From assembly GCA_964534565.1 (NCBI GenBank), contig CAZHON010000001.1:124001-188000 (forward strand): a DNA stretch of 64,000 nucleotides, written 5' to 3'. Shown in pieces: positions 48,600-57,503 of the stretch. The translations under genes and the position numbers were made by a program. The stretch's first letter is position 1. Each line of letters opens with the position of its first letter. Below the pieces are notes generated by a model. It ran no database searches. It was not told where the DNA came from and saw only the letters and a list, made by a program, of their open reading frames with translations. The DNA comes from CAZHON01 sp964534565 (GTDB taxonomy: Bacteria > Patescibacteriota > Gracilibacteria > Peribacterales > Peribacteraceae).

Positions 48600-49691
48600 T
48601 CACCCCGTCACTTTTGACGTGCAACTTGCAAGCAAGAGACAGAATCCCAGTGGCATCGACAGTCTGACTGGCCAGTAGTTCCAGACGGTGGACATTTCAT
48701 TTGTCAGTCGCCTTGCCAGTTGCGTCAGCGAATGATGACGTTCAATGGTTGCACGCAATTGCATACGCAGTTCTTGATGGTGAGTGGTGTCCTGAAGAAG
48801 ATTTATGACAACGTTCGTAAAAGTTTGAGGAGTCGCTTTGCAGGCAGGAGGGAGAATGGATTGAGACGTCTCGCAGCAAGAAACGACCAATGTCTTGCAG
48901 GACATGGCTTGGAGAAGCGATTTATCCAACGTTCCCGCACTGGTGTGCAGGAACAACTGTGCTTGGCCGAGCATGCGTCGCGCATGATCTGCATTCAAAA
49001 AATGCATGCTGATGCGATCGTAGAGTTGTCGTGAGCAGATCATCTCCTCAATCTTCATATAGTAGGGAAGATCTGTATTCAGGAAGGGTCCTCCGATGAT
49101 CATGAGGCGGTAGTGAGACGGCAGTGATGCGAAGCACTCGATGATCAATTCAACGCGCTTGATTTGCGACACTCTTCCCATGGTGACGACAAGGTGTGGA
49201 TCGCGAACTCCTTCCTCTCTCCAAAAGTCGGTATCCACTCCGTGATTGATGACCGCGTTCTTCTGTTCGTGATGCGTGAGTCGCAGTGGAGTGGCACTGA
49301 AGATTTTTCGAACGAAGAAGAGCGATAGATGGAACGGCCAACGTCGGCCAGGGGATTCGTACCATAGGAAAATCGGCGTATCGAGCAGTCTCCATAGAAT
49401 TCCGTTCAGAACGACCCAAATGGGAGTCATGTGTACCAAGGCGACGTCATAGTCCCTGCGCAAATTCCAAATGAGTTTCCAGCAATGCAGGATCTGGCCG
49501 ACGACCCCTCTCCCTTCTTCCTTCCCCAAAGAATGTACATGAACGTTTGCGGGCAAATCGTACGTTCCTTTGTATTGTGCGATAACTGTGATGCTTTCCA
49601 CGTTCTTGGACAATTCCTTCAACCATCGCACGAAGAACCCTAAGATAGGATCTTGAGAATCGACCTTCTGTGTGATGATGAGAAGTCGCAT
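48600..49691 (-). CDS. glycosyltransferase family 4 (GT-B)
   Basis: 363 residues; start at MRLLIITQKVDSQDP. N-terminal Rossmann half followed by a C-terminal half with VVTMGRVSQIKRVELIIECFASL, LMIIGGPFLN, HFLNADHARRMLGQAQLFLHTSAGT and LDKSLLQAMSCKTLVVSC. These are the GT4 nucleotide-sugar site motifs; the usual E(x7)E is DKSLLQAM here, with Asp in place of the first Glu. It ends in a hydrophobic, Cys-containing segment (SMPLGFCLLLASCTSKVTG) that could tether it to the membrane. Confidence 0.88.
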   Translation of the reverse strand: MRLLIITQKVDSQDPILGFFVRWLKELSKNVESITVIAQYKGTYDLPANVHVHSLGKEEGRGVVGQILHCWKLIWNLRRDYDVALVHMTPIWVVLNGILWRLLDTPIFLWYESPGRRWPFHLSLFFVRKIFSATPLRLTHHEQKNAVINHGVDTDFWREEGVRDPHLVVTMGRVSQIKRVELIIECFASLPSHYRLMIIGGPFLNTDLPYYMKIEEMICSRQLYDRISMHFLNADHARRMLGQAQLFLHTSAGTLDKSLLQAMSCKTLVVSCCETSQSILPPACKATPQTFTNVVINLLQDTTHHQELRMQLRATIERHHSLTQLARRLTNEMSTVWNYWPVRLSMPLGFCLLLASCTSKVTG

Positions 49692-49763
49692 AGAACGGCA
49701 TACGCAACCTACCGTTTTTTGATTCACTTAACAAGCCGCAATTGGTGTTTTTGAAGAGGTTTA

Positions 49764-50645
49764 TTAAGGAAGAACGCTCTGCAGATTCGTGTCATCCGTC
49801 ATCATGATGCGTGGCAGCTTCAGAAGGCTGTCCGTCTCATTGGCGTTTCGAGGATCCATCGTCGTCCCGGTCCAGTAGCCGGCCTTGGCCATGTGCTCCC
49901 GCACGCGCGCATTCTGAGAGACGAGCGGGTAGGCGAGGTGATGAATCGGGTGACCGAGCAGTTCCTCCAGTACGCGCTTGCTTTCCGTCAGTTCGTAATC
50001 CAAGCGACTGTCGCTCAGCTCGGCGAGTGCATCGTGATCGACGGTGTGGTTTTCAATATCCATGCCACGCTTCTGCATGTCGAGCACGCGTTCACGATTG
50101 ATCATACTTGGGCTGTCGAGGTACTTCGTGATCAAGTAAAAAACACCCGTGAAGTAATGCTTCTCCAAAATAGGAACTGCAACGTCGTACTGATTGAGGT
50201 TACTGTCGTCGAACGTGATGACGACCGGCTTCTGCGGTCCGGTGCGTTCTCCTTTCACAATTTGTACGAATGTGTCGAGACTGACTGGTGTGTACTGATG
50301 ATCCGCAAGCCACTGCATCTGCTTCTCAAACGTCTGCGGTGTAACGGTCATTTTCCAGCTCCATGTCTCCTTACTCCATCCTTCCTGCTTGCGAATGTGA
50401 TGATAGACGAGAATGGGGATGCTCCAGTTCTTCAAGGGAACAGCGACCGACGAAACGGAGCTGCTGCTCGAAGACAGTGCAACGGATCGCGCAGAAGAAC
50501 GAACCGATGCTTTTGACGATGCGGATTTGCTTGTGGTGTACTTCGTTGCCGTTCCGGGCATCAGTCGTGCTTCGCTTTGAGGAGCGCACGCGGAGAGAAG
50601 TCCGCTGACAATCAATGTGGCCGATACGAAAACCGTTTTGCGCAT
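49764..50645 (-). CDS. polysaccharide deacetylase lipoprotein
   Basis: 293 residues. Signal peptide with lipobox LLSAC, then a long Ser-rich linker (about 38-66). The NodB-type deacetylase domain (CE4) shows ILVYHHI, VVITFDDSN with the catalytic/metal Asp pair, MDIENHTVDHDALAEL with metal His residues (HxxxH), and LAYPLVSQN. It should remove acetyl groups from peptidoglycan or surface glycan. It is near a glycosyltransferase, so glycan modification is a plausible joint role. Confidence 0.9.
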   Translation of the reverse strand: MRKTVFVSATLIVSGLLSACAPQSEARLMPGTATKYTTSKSASSKASVRSSARSVALSSSSSSVSSVAVPLKNWSIPILVYHHIRKQEGWSKETWSWKMTVTPQTFEKQMQWLADHQYTPVSLDTFVQIVKGERTGPQKPVVITFDDSNLNQYDVAVPILEKHYFTGVFYLITKYLDSPSMINRERVLDMQKRGMDIENHTVDHDALAELSDSRLDYELTESKRVLEELLGHPIHHLAYPLVSQNARVREHMAKAGYWTGTTMDPRNANETDSLLKLPRIMMTDDTNLQSVLP

Positions 50646-50703
50646 CGGTCGTCAGTGTACATCGAAACGACGCTTCGTAAAATTTCGGTAAATCTTCGAA
50701 CGC

Positions 50704-50865
50704 TTACAGTCCCTGCACGTACTTATACTCACCGGAGTCGATTGCGTTCAATGGAACATCTTCATCGTTGCCGTACGTGGCGATCAATGTTGTCGATTGC
50801 GTCAAACTCATCCCCGATTCGTAGAGAATTTGAATGCTCTGCTGGATGGTGATCTGTGTCGACAT
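50704..50865 (-). CDS. small conserved-looking protein, 53 aa
   Basis: MSTQITIQQSIQILYESG is followed by MSLTQSTTLIATYGNDEDVPLNAIDSGEYKYVQGL. It is soluble with no signal. TATACT on the minus strand ends 8 bases before the ATG, so a leaderless transcript fits. Function unknown. Confidence 0.55.
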   Translation of the reverse strand: MSTQITIQQSIQILYESGMSLTQSTTLIATYGNDEDVPLNAIDSGEYKYVQGL

Positions 50866-50903
50866 ATCGGTTTAGTATAGCAGAAATATTGTTTTTCGAA
50901 CAG

Positions 50904-51188
50904 TTAGCGGTTTCGAGCAGATGAGAGGCGGGCTGCTCTGCGTTGCAGAATTGTTTGAGAGACGGACGCCTTGGAGGACGAGCGGGAAGAGACGCGCACA
51001 CTCAAGGAAGACGAAGAGGTGCGCGGAGAGGGAAGTCCACCGTACACATGATCTGCGGGAAGCGTTGCGTAGGGCTTGCTCATCAGCTGGAACGAGGCGA
51101 GCAGGGCGCACACAAGAACGGCAATGCCGAGCAGCAACAGTGCTTCGCGGTTGTGCAGTTGAAGGTATTTGTTTTTGAGCGTTCCCAT
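50904..51188 (-). CDS. small single-pass membrane protein with Ser/Arg-rich tail
   Basis: 94 residues. One helix (ALLLLGIAVLVCALLASFQLM) follows a short polar N-terminus. The outer part is Ser-rich (TSSSSLSVRVSSRSSSKASVSQT) and ends in Arg-rich AARLSSARNR. Function unknown. It is divergent from the VKOR gene. Confidence 0.6.
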   Translation of the reverse strand: MGTLKNKYLQLHNREALLLLGIAVLVCALLASFQLMSKPYATLPADHVYGGLPSPRTSSSSLSVRVSSRSSSKASVSQTILQRRAARLSSARNR

Positions 51189-51278
51189 AAGAAATATTAT
51201 ACTACAATTTGATATTTATAGCAAATCACCCGAATGGCGTATTTGGCAGAGGGACAGCATCCGCGCTAGTCTCTGTGC

Positions 51279-51977
51279 ATGACCCCCTCCAAAAAATCCG
51301 CACATTCTCTTTCCTGGTTGCCCGCTGCACTGCTCTCGGTTGCGGCGCTCATCGGCATGATTGATTCCTTCTACCTCGTATTGGAATACCTTTCGGTGTT
51401 GATGCATCCCGGACAGCCCACTCCATGCACCATCAACAGTCTCATCAGCTGTACGAAAACGGTGCAGGGTCCTTGGGGGCACTATATTCCGGGAGTCCCA
51501 AATCCCATGCTCGGCATGCTGTGGTACAGCGGTGCCGTCGCGTACGGAATCACCATGCTCCTTGGTACGCATTTCAGTCGCGCGGCAAGGATGTTTGTGG
51601 GTCTGATTTTTTTCGCCGGAGTTGTCTTCAGCTACCGTTTGTATCTTGCGAGCGTGTTGGAGTTGGCTGGCGTATGTCCGTTCTGTCTCACTTCTACGAC
51701 TGCGTCGACGATTATTCTTCTCTGCTATCTCATCGATGATGCAACCAGCGGTTCTCCCGCTTTGGCCAAGAAACATCGTTGGGTTGCCTATCTATTCCAG
51801 TGCTTCTCGCTTGCGACATTCGTCTTCGGTTTGCCACTCTTCATCGGTTGGAACCTGCAATGGATTCCAGATCTGATGCCCGTGCTTTCGCACTGGTCAT
51901 TCTCCGTCATGGTGGTGCTTGTCCTGTTACTACTCACGGTGCATGTGTGGGCATTCCGTCGTCTTCGTAGAGCATGA
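51279..51977 (+). CDS. vitamin K epoxide reductase-like (VKOR) membrane oxidoreductase
   Basis: 232 residues with five or more helices. The active-site CxxC is GVCPFC (133-136) and the loop Cys pair is at about 50 and 58 (PCTINSLISC). VKOR homologues re-oxidise thiol oxidases and so drive disulfide formation outside the membrane using quinone. No fused thioredoxin domain is present. TAGTCT lies 6 bases before the ATG. It overlaps the next gene, apbE, by four bases. Confidence 0.93.
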   Translation: MTPSKKSAHSLSWLPAALLSVAALIGMIDSFYLVLEYLSVLMHPGQPTPCTINSLISCTKTVQGPWGHYIPGVPNPMLGMLWYSGAVAYGITMLLGTHFSRAARMFVGLIFFAGVVFSYRLYLASVLELAGVCPFCLTSTTASTIILLCYLIDDATSGSPALAKKHRWVAYLFQCFSLATFVFGLPLFIGWNLQWIPDLMPVLSHWSFSVMVVLVLLLLTVHVWAFRRLRRA

Positions 51978-52858
51978 TGCAAACAGACCCTCGTCATTTT
52001 GGGTATGAGTCGATGGGAACGAAATGGATGATCACGGTGTGGGACGAATGTTCCGATGAAGTATTCGACGGGTTGAGCAAAACAATCATTGAACAGTCGC
52101 AGGAATTCGACCGCACGTATTCACGTTTCAAAAAGACATCGTTGATTTGGGAGTTGTCTCAAAAACAAGGAGTCGTTCCCGTTCCGAAAGATTTGATCGA
52201 CATGCTTCGTCTGTACGAACGATTGTTCGATTGCTCCCGTGGGCAATGCAATCCGCTCGTGGGGTTTGCCATCAGTGATCTTGGGTACGATGCGGAGTAC
52301 TCACTTCAAACGCAAAAAAAGATTCGTCCTGTTCCAAATTTACACGATGCAATCACGATTTTAGATGACGGACACATCGAACTGTTCGATTCCGTTCTCA
52401 TCGATCTAGGCGCCGTCGGCAAAGGATTTTTTGTCGATAAAATTGCTGCCTTTCTGCAAGAGAAGGGGATGCAGAGATTCTTGGTCGATGGCAGCGGAGA
52501 CATTTACTATAAAGGAAACGGACAGACAATTCGAGCAGGTTTAGAACATCCGGGCGACCCGACAAAGGCGATTGGCGTGGTCGAAATGACTGATGGAGCG
52601 ATGTGTGGGTCGGGAAGTAACCGCCGTAAATGGGGGTCCTATCATCACATCATTGATCCGACTTCGCTGCAGTCTCCTCAGCAGGTCGTTGCGAGTTGGG
52701 TGATGGCCGACAACGCTGCACTCGCGGATGGACTTGCCACCTGTTTGTTCCTCACCGAACCCGAGTGTTTTGAAAACGAGTTCTCCTTCGAATACTGTCT
52801 GATGAACCGGGAGCATAAAATAAAACGCTCCGCGGGGTTTACCGCGGAGCTGTTTTGA
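51974..52858 (+). CDS. apbE: FAD:protein FMN transferase ApbE
   Basis: 294 residues. ApbE covalently attaches FMN to Thr/Ser of extracytoplasmic flavoproteins. Seen: MGTKWMITVW at the N-terminus, FDRTYSRFKKTSLIWELS, LIDLGAVGKGFFVDKI, FLVDGSGDIYYKG, and YHHIIDPTS. No clear signal peptide or lipobox is present, unlike many ApbE proteins. The last codons form a terminator hairpin. The divergent FMN-binding-like lipoprotein next door is its likely substrate. Confidence 0.92.
   Translation: MMQTDPRHFGYESMGTKWMITVWDECSDEVFDGLSKTIIEQSQEFDRTYSRFKKTSLIWELSQKQGVVPVPKDLIDMLRLYERLFDCSRGQCNPLVGFAISDLGYDAEYSLQTQKKIRPVPNLHDAITILDDGHIELFDSVLIDLGAVGKGFFVDKIAAFLQEKGMQRFLVDGSGDIYYKGNGQTIRAGLEHPGDPTKAIGVVEMTDGAMCGSGSNRRKWGSYHHIIDPTSLQSPQQVVASWVMADNAALADGLATCLFLTEPECFENEFSFEYCLMNREHKIKRSAGFTAELF
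52827..52856. terminator. terminator inside the apbE 3' end
   Basis: GCTCCGCGG, loop GGTTTA, CCGCGGAGC, then TGTTTTGATT; AAAAC lies on the other side. It sits within the last apbE codons and can serve both apbE and the convergent lipoprotein gene. Confidence 0.8.
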
Positions 52859-52876
52859 TTCGAATGAAAGAATTCT

Positions 52877-53341
52877 TTAGGAAGCCTTGGAGACCAACTG
52901 AACCTTCTTCACTGCGTCCATGAATCCGATTGGTGTCAGGGAAGAACCGTTGACGACCGTGAGTGCGAGTTTGTCGATCGACTTTCCGACAACTTCCTTT
53001 TCAAATCCTGCAGCGAACTTTGCCTGGTATTCCTTGCTGCGTGCATTCTGTGTGTTGCCCTTGAACTTTGCAGCGGTGATCTTTCCTTGAGCATCGATGG
53101 AAAGGGAAATATCCACTGTTTCGTTTCCGGCAGGGGACTTGTAGCTGCCTGCAGCGGAGTACGTACCGTCGACGTACTTCTTAGGACCGACGGCTGCCTG
53201 AGCGGAGCTCGTTGCGCCGCTGGAGTTCGAATCGCCTGGTGCAGCGTCCTGCGTAGCGCAGCCTGCAAGAAGCGCGGTCATCATTGCAGTTGCAAGAACT
53301 GGTCCGAGAGTTTTCTGGACTGAAGAGAGATCGTATCTCAT
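52877..53341 (-). CDS. lipoprotein with FMN-binding-like domain
   Basis: 154 residues from MRYDLSSV. Signal peptide with lipobox LLAGC, an Ala/Ser linker, then GTYSAAGSYKSPAGNETVDISLSIDAQGKITAAKF and a late VNGSSLTPIGFMDAVKKV. This is the layout of FMN-binding (PF04205-like) domains, where the flavinylation motif is SGATxS. Here it reads NGSSLTP, so a Ser or Thr could still accept FMN but the motif is atypical. Adjacent to apbE. Confidence 0.75.
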   Translation of the reverse strand: MRYDLSSVQKTLGPVLATAMMTALLAGCATQDAAPGDSNSSGATSSAQAAVGPKKYVDGTYSAAGSYKSPAGNETVDISLSIDAQGKITAAKFKGNTQNARSKEYQAKFAAGFEKEVVGKSIDKLALTVVNGSSLTPIGFMDAVKKVQLVSKAS

Positions 53342-53425
53342 GGTGAGTGGGAGAAGAGTGGGAAATATTCGTAGGTTCCGAAACAAATTCGGAACAATGT
53401 TGGGAACAGAGTAAGAAAAAACCCT

Positions 53426-54730
53426 TCAATTGGGAAGCGAGAGCGACTTGCATGCGTTGTAAATGTTTGTGAAAAGTTGCTCGATGTATTGTGTAGGTAC
53501 AGAAGAAAATGCAATTCGCAAAAGTCCATCAATCGCAATAACCCCCGTGGAATAGTCTCGTAGTAATGTTTGCCTCACTTTTTCTGCATCCAGCCCTTCT
53601 CGCAACTTCAGACAGAGGAAGTAACCTGAGTTGCAGGGGAGAGGGGTGAAGAACGGGGCATACTCACTGCGTTCTGCCATTGTCTTCGTCTTCAAAAAGC
53701 GTTCATGTAATAATTCGAAGGCTACGGACTTCTCTCGTTGGGTGTCTGATGACAGCAGTGCACGAAGCACAAGACTTTGCGAAACATTGGAGCCGCTGCT
53801 CACCGTTGCACGCACAATGCCTGCTGTTTTTTCTTCCAACGCACCTGCACATGCGGGTGTGAGTCCTTTGATTCCATAGGTGAGAAATCCCACACGCAGT
53901 CCCCATGCAAAATCTTCTTTCGTTGCTCCGTCGATTTTGATCGCAAGAATATTTTCATGTGCCGATGCAAGACGGGCAAACAGGGACTCAGGATACACAT
54001 CGTCTTCGAACGTGAGCCCGAAGTACGCATCGTCGCTCATGACGACAAGACGGTTGCCGCGTTTCGCGCTCTCCACAATGACATCGATGATCTCTTCCGC
54101 TTCACGGATGAGAGGAGAATATCCGGTCGGGTTATTGGGGAAATTCAGAAACAGTACCTGCTTTCCTTGAGAGGTTTCGAGCAGATGCTTCATGTCTACG
54201 ATATTGAATCCGTTTCCGTGAAATAGGGGGAACGTAGTCAGTTTTGTGCCGTACGTTGCGTCGAACACGAGTTCGTAGTTGTCCCAGTACGGAGACGGCA
54301 AGTGAATGTTTTCTCCAGGATCCAAAAACAGTGCCGCTGCAACGGAGAGTGCATGCGTGAGTCCGGCAGTGAGCACGGGGAGGGAGATGGGCGTGGAACC
54401 CAGGCTCGGATTTTTGCGGCGCAGTTCCTTCTGCCACTCCTGTCGTAATGTCTTTTTTCCGAATGCAGAGGCATAGGGGAAAATTTCTTCGGGTGGGAGT
54501 GCGATGCTATCCGCAATTGCGTGGAGCCGTGTGGGCTTTCCGTCATCTTCTAGCGCAATACCGATCGTTGCATTGATGTCTTTTCCATCCGCGTCTGCCG
54601 CTTGGCTCAAAATTCCCAGGCGTGGGAAAAAGGCCTCTCGTCCTTTTGTAGAGAGGAGAGAGAACAGTGCGGGATGTTGCGACGAAAGCGTGGCGTTCAA
54701 TTCGGATGCGAGGGGATGCAACGTTTCCAT
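53426..54730 (-). CDS. class I/II PLP-dependent aminotransferase
   Basis: 434 residues; start at METLHPLASE. PLP-binding features: NFPNNPTGYSPL, VVMSDDAYFGLTF with the cofactor Asp/Tyr, Schiff-base Lys in KIDGATKEDFAWGLRVGF, and the substrate Arg near the C-terminus (GLLRIAFSSVP). Substrate not predictable; resembles aspartate or tyrosine-type aminotransferases. Confidence 0.9.
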   Translation of the reverse strand: METLHPLASELNATLSSQHPALFSLLSTKGREAFFPRLGILSQAADADGKDINATIGIALEDDGKPTRLHAIADSIALPPEEIFPYASAFGKKTLRQEWQKELRRKNPSLGSTPISLPVLTAGLTHALSVAAALFLDPGENIHLPSPYWDNYELVFDATYGTKLTTFPLFHGNGFNIVDMKHLLETSQGKQVLFLNFPNNPTGYSPLIREAEEIIDVIVESAKRGNRLVVMSDDAYFGLTFEDDVYPESLFARLASAHENILAIKIDGATKEDFAWGLRVGFLTYGIKGLTPACAGALEEKTAGIVRATVSSGSNVSQSLVLRALLSSDTQREKSVAFELLHERFLKTKTMAERSEYAPFFTPLPCNSGYFLCLKLREGLDAEKVRQTLLRDYSTGVIAIDGLLRIAFSSVPTQYIEQLFTNIYNACKSLSLPN

Positions 54731-54779
54731 CCTTCGAATCGTATCGCAGGGCACAACGGTCCACAAACGTCATCGGGCG

Positions 54780-56027
54780 TCACGCAGTGGCGGCGCTTGT
54801 TCCTGCGATAAACCCCGTGGTCCAGCAGATTTGGAGACTGAATCCTCCTGAAGGACGATCGAAATCGAGCATATCGCCCGCGATGAACAGGTTTTGCAGT
54901 CGTTTGGAGCGCATTGTTTTGAAGTCGACTTCCTTCAGATCCACTCCTCCTCCGGTCACAACCGCTTTGTCGGGACCCAGGAGACTGTCGACATGGAGCG
55001 GGATGTCTTTGAGGATACGCACGAACTTCATGCGATCTTCGCGCGAGAGTTTGTTGAGAGCAGTTGCGCCATCGATGCCGCAGAGAGAAAGGAGAATCTG
55101 GCCCAAGCGAGGCTGCACGACATCACCGATATTATTCTTGATCATTTTATTTTTCGCTTTTTCAAAAATCGCGAGGACATGGGCATCGAGTGTCCCAAGG
55201 TCCATCGAAGGGAAGAGGTCGAGCGACAGTGTCACGTCCCCATTCTTCAGCAGTTCGCCGATTTTTTTACTCATGTTCAATACGAGAGGCCCGCTGACGC
55301 CGACGTGTGTGAAGAGCATTTTCCCCGTTTTGGAATCGACCCTCTTCCCGTTCTGCACAATCGTCAGTTTCACCGCTTTCTCGCTAATTCCCGACACTTC
55401 AGGAAGCCAAGAATCTTTGAGAGCAATGGGAACAAGTGCGGGGTCGGAGTCTTCCACAACGTGCCCCATTTCTTTCGTCCATCGAAATCCGTCTCCTGTC
55501 GATCCTGTCTCCGGATGCGACTTTCCTCCCGTTGCGAGAATGAAATTTTTTGCAGTGACTGGTCCCGTCGGTGTGAGAACCGCCGTGATTTTTCCGTTCT
55601 GGATTTCAAAACCCTGTACGGCACATCCGCTTCGGACCTCCACATTTCCTTTTTGCAAATACGTCAGCATGGTGCGATGGACTTCTTCCGCCTTGTCACT
55701 TGCGGGGAATGCGCGTTTTTCCGCTTCAATTTTGAGTTTGAGTCCGCGTGATTCAAAAAAATCCCACGTTGCCTGTGCGTCGAATTGGGAGAACGCAGAG
55801 TAGAGGGATTTTCCTTTGTGCCCGTACCGATCAACGAGTTTGTGCGCATCGAACTCGGCATTCAAAATATTGCAACGACCTCCGCCGGTGATCAGCAATT
55901 TTTTCCCAAGACCCGCATTCTTCTCGAAGAGAACGACCGTTGCTCCCAATTCCGCCGCACGCCCCGCTGCCATCATGCCTGCGGGTCCTCCGCCGATGAC
56001 GGCGACGTCGAATGATGAATTGGTCAT
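54780..56027 (-). CDS. BaiN/HI0933-family FAD-dependent oxidoreductase
   Basis: 415 residues. The Rossmann FAD motif is VAVIGGGPAGMMAAGRAAE, then GKKLLITGGGRCNILNAE, LATGGKSHPETGSTGDGF and a C-terminal LFIAGDMLDFDRPSGGFSLQICWTTG. These are typical of the family (YhiN, BaiN), whose general role in core metabolism is uncertain. Confidence 0.92.
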   Translation of the reverse strand: MTNSSFDVAVIGGGPAGMMAAGRAAELGATVVLFEKNAGLGKKLLITGGGRCNILNAEFDAHKLVDRYGHKGKSLYSAFSQFDAQATWDFFESRGLKLKIEAEKRAFPASDKAEEVHRTMLTYLQKGNVEVRSGCAVQGFEIQNGKITAVLTPTGPVTAKNFILATGGKSHPETGSTGDGFRWTKEMGHVVEDSDPALVPIALKDSWLPEVSGISEKAVKLTIVQNGKRVDSKTGKMLFTHVGVSGPLVLNMSKKIGELLKNGDVTLSLDLFPSMDLGTLDAHVLAIFEKAKNKMIKNNIGDVVQPRLGQILLSLCGIDGATALNKLSREDRMKFVRILKDIPLHVDSLLGPDKAVVTGGGVDLKEVDFKTMRSKRLQNLFIAGDMLDFDRPSGGFSLQICWTTGFIAGTSAATA

Positions 56028-56048
56028 GAAGTGTGTCGGGAGAGAGGT

Positions 56049-56534
56049 TCAGCGCAAGCCCATGGCTTGTTGTATTTTTTTCGCAGCGTCGTTTGGGTGC
56101 GGAACGAGTGTAATTTTTGCACCAGTTTCGAATTGAAGAGTTCCGTACCGAAGAAGATTTTGTACAAAGCTTGTTTTGTGCGCTTCCACTGTTTTCATTT
56201 TTTCAAATGCGATTTCTATCATGTCATCGCGAAGGAACAGGCGTTCGTGAATGGAAATGACGCGCTTGTTGGTGACGATGATGCGCGCCTGCATTTCACC
56301 CAGCAGCAACCAGAAAAACCAATGGTGCGTGAAGAGAATCAATGCAATCGCGCAGAAAAAGAAAACGTAGGAAAGCGCCACTTGGTTCGCATTGCCGGCC
56401 TGCGCAAGCGAGAAAAGAAGGAAGCTGATTCCCATGAGGAGGGCGTAAATGAAGCACGGCCGAACATATTTGATCCAATGTTCCTTCGTGATCCACACGA
56501 CATGTTCGCCTTTGCTGTTTTGCAAATCGGTCAT
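56049..56534 (-). CDS. bacterial PH-domain membrane protein
   Basis: 161 residues from MTDLQNSKGE. Two membrane helices (FIYALLMGISFLLFSLA, YVFFFCAIALILFTHHWFFWLL) precede a bPH2-type domain (RIIVTNKRVISIHERLFLRDDMIEIAFEKMKTVE). Overlaps by context with the small membrane protein just upstream; the two are likely an operon. Confidence 0.82.
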   Translation of the reverse strand: MTDLQNSKGEHVVWITKEHWIKYVRPCFIYALLMGISFLLFSLAQAGNANQVALSYVFFFCAIALILFTHHWFFWLLLGEMQARIIVTNKRVISIHERLFLRDDMIEIAFEKMKTVEAHKTSFVQNLLRYGTLQFETGAKITLVPHPNDAAKKIQQAMGLR

Positions 56535-56536
56535 GG

Positions 56537-56770
56537 TTAGGCAAAGGACGGTTGAAAAATAAAGAGAGCGATGATGACAATCGTGATAGCGAGTGTTGAG
56601 AATACGTAGACCCACGGGAGCAACATCGTCGGGAACTCTCTTTTATCGTAGAACGATTGAAAAAATGCTTCGTGTTTGTTTCGAATGGAATAGTACGCAG
56701 ACAACCCAACAACCGTTGCGGCAGTCGACAACACCAGCAGAGCCGAGAGGGAAAGGGAAAGCGTACTCAT
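56537..56770 (-). CDS. small two-helix membrane protein, 77 aa
   Basis: Start at MSTLSLSL. Two hydrophobic helices (LSALLVLSTAATVVGLSAYY and WVYVFSTLAITIVIIALFIF) with a central soluble loop (SIRNKHEAFFQSFYDKREFP). Two bases separate its stop from the PH-domain gene's start, so the products may work together. Confidence 0.7.
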   Translation of the reverse strand: MSTLSLSLSALLVLSTAATVVGLSAYYSIRNKHEAFFQSFYDKREFPTMLLPWVYVFSTLAITIVIIALFIFQPSFA

Positions 56771-56828
56771 AGCAGGGCTCAATACTAGCGTTTCTGTGCC
56801 TCAACGGCCATTGGCGGGATCCATTTTC

Positions 56829-57407
56829 TCAATGGAATTTTTGGCCTTTGGCCAACATCTCCAGAATTGCCTGCATACGTTTCTCGCGAGTTTCGGGTTT
56901 CTTGGCGGTTTGAAGTCTCCAGGTGATCGCATACAAATTCGCTTTATTCAAACTCTCGAAAAATGCCGTCGCTTTTTTATTCTCATGCAATCGTTTCAAA
57001 AAATATTTCGGAATAGTGGATGTTTTTGCCGCGTCGTACGCAGCATCCCATCGTCCATCTTTCTTTGCGGCTTCCACTTCTTTCAAGCCGGCTGGTCTCA
57101 TTCTTTTTTCTTTGATCAGTCGAGCGATGTTGTCACGATTGTTTTTTGACCACAGGCCTTTAGGCCGTCGCGGCGTAAATTTTTGGAGCCACGATTTTGT
57201 GTCCTTGCTCCGCTTCAGTCCGTCGATCCACCCGTAGCAAAGGGCGACGTCCAATCCTTCGGCGTACGTGATCGATGGGATTTTCGAGTCTTTTTTATAC
57301 ATGTGTAACCATAACCCCGGTGAGGAATCGTGGTTCTTCTCCAGCCACTTCTCAAAGTCTTTTGCTGCAGAGAAAGCCAGAATCGGCAGCTCTTTAGCGG
57401 TTGGCAT
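56829..57407 (-). CDS. YdeI/OmpD-associated family protein
   Basis: 192 residues. Signature: FEKWLEKNHDSSPGLWLHMYKKDSKIPSITY, ALCYGWIDGLKRSKDTKSWLQKFTPRRP and WSKNNRDNIARLIKEKRMRPAGL. Members are small cytosolic proteins linked to peptide or stress resistance; biochemical role unknown. Confidence 0.88.
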   Translation of the reverse strand: MPTAKELPILAFSAAKDFEKWLEKNHDSSPGLWLHMYKKDSKIPSITYAEGLDVALCYGWIDGLKRSKDTKSWLQKFTPRRPKGLWSKNNRDNIARLIKEKRMRPAGLKEVEAAKKDGRWDAAYDAAKTSTIPKYFLKRLHENKKATAFFESLNKANLYAITWRLQTAKKPETREKRMQAILEMLAKGQKFH

Positions 57408-57503
57408 GACCCCATTCTACATCGTTAATCCACTCTTAAGACACCCTCCGTAGAGTGGCACCTGTCGCGACACGACACTTCTATTTTTTCCCCCCAGTAC
57501 AGT

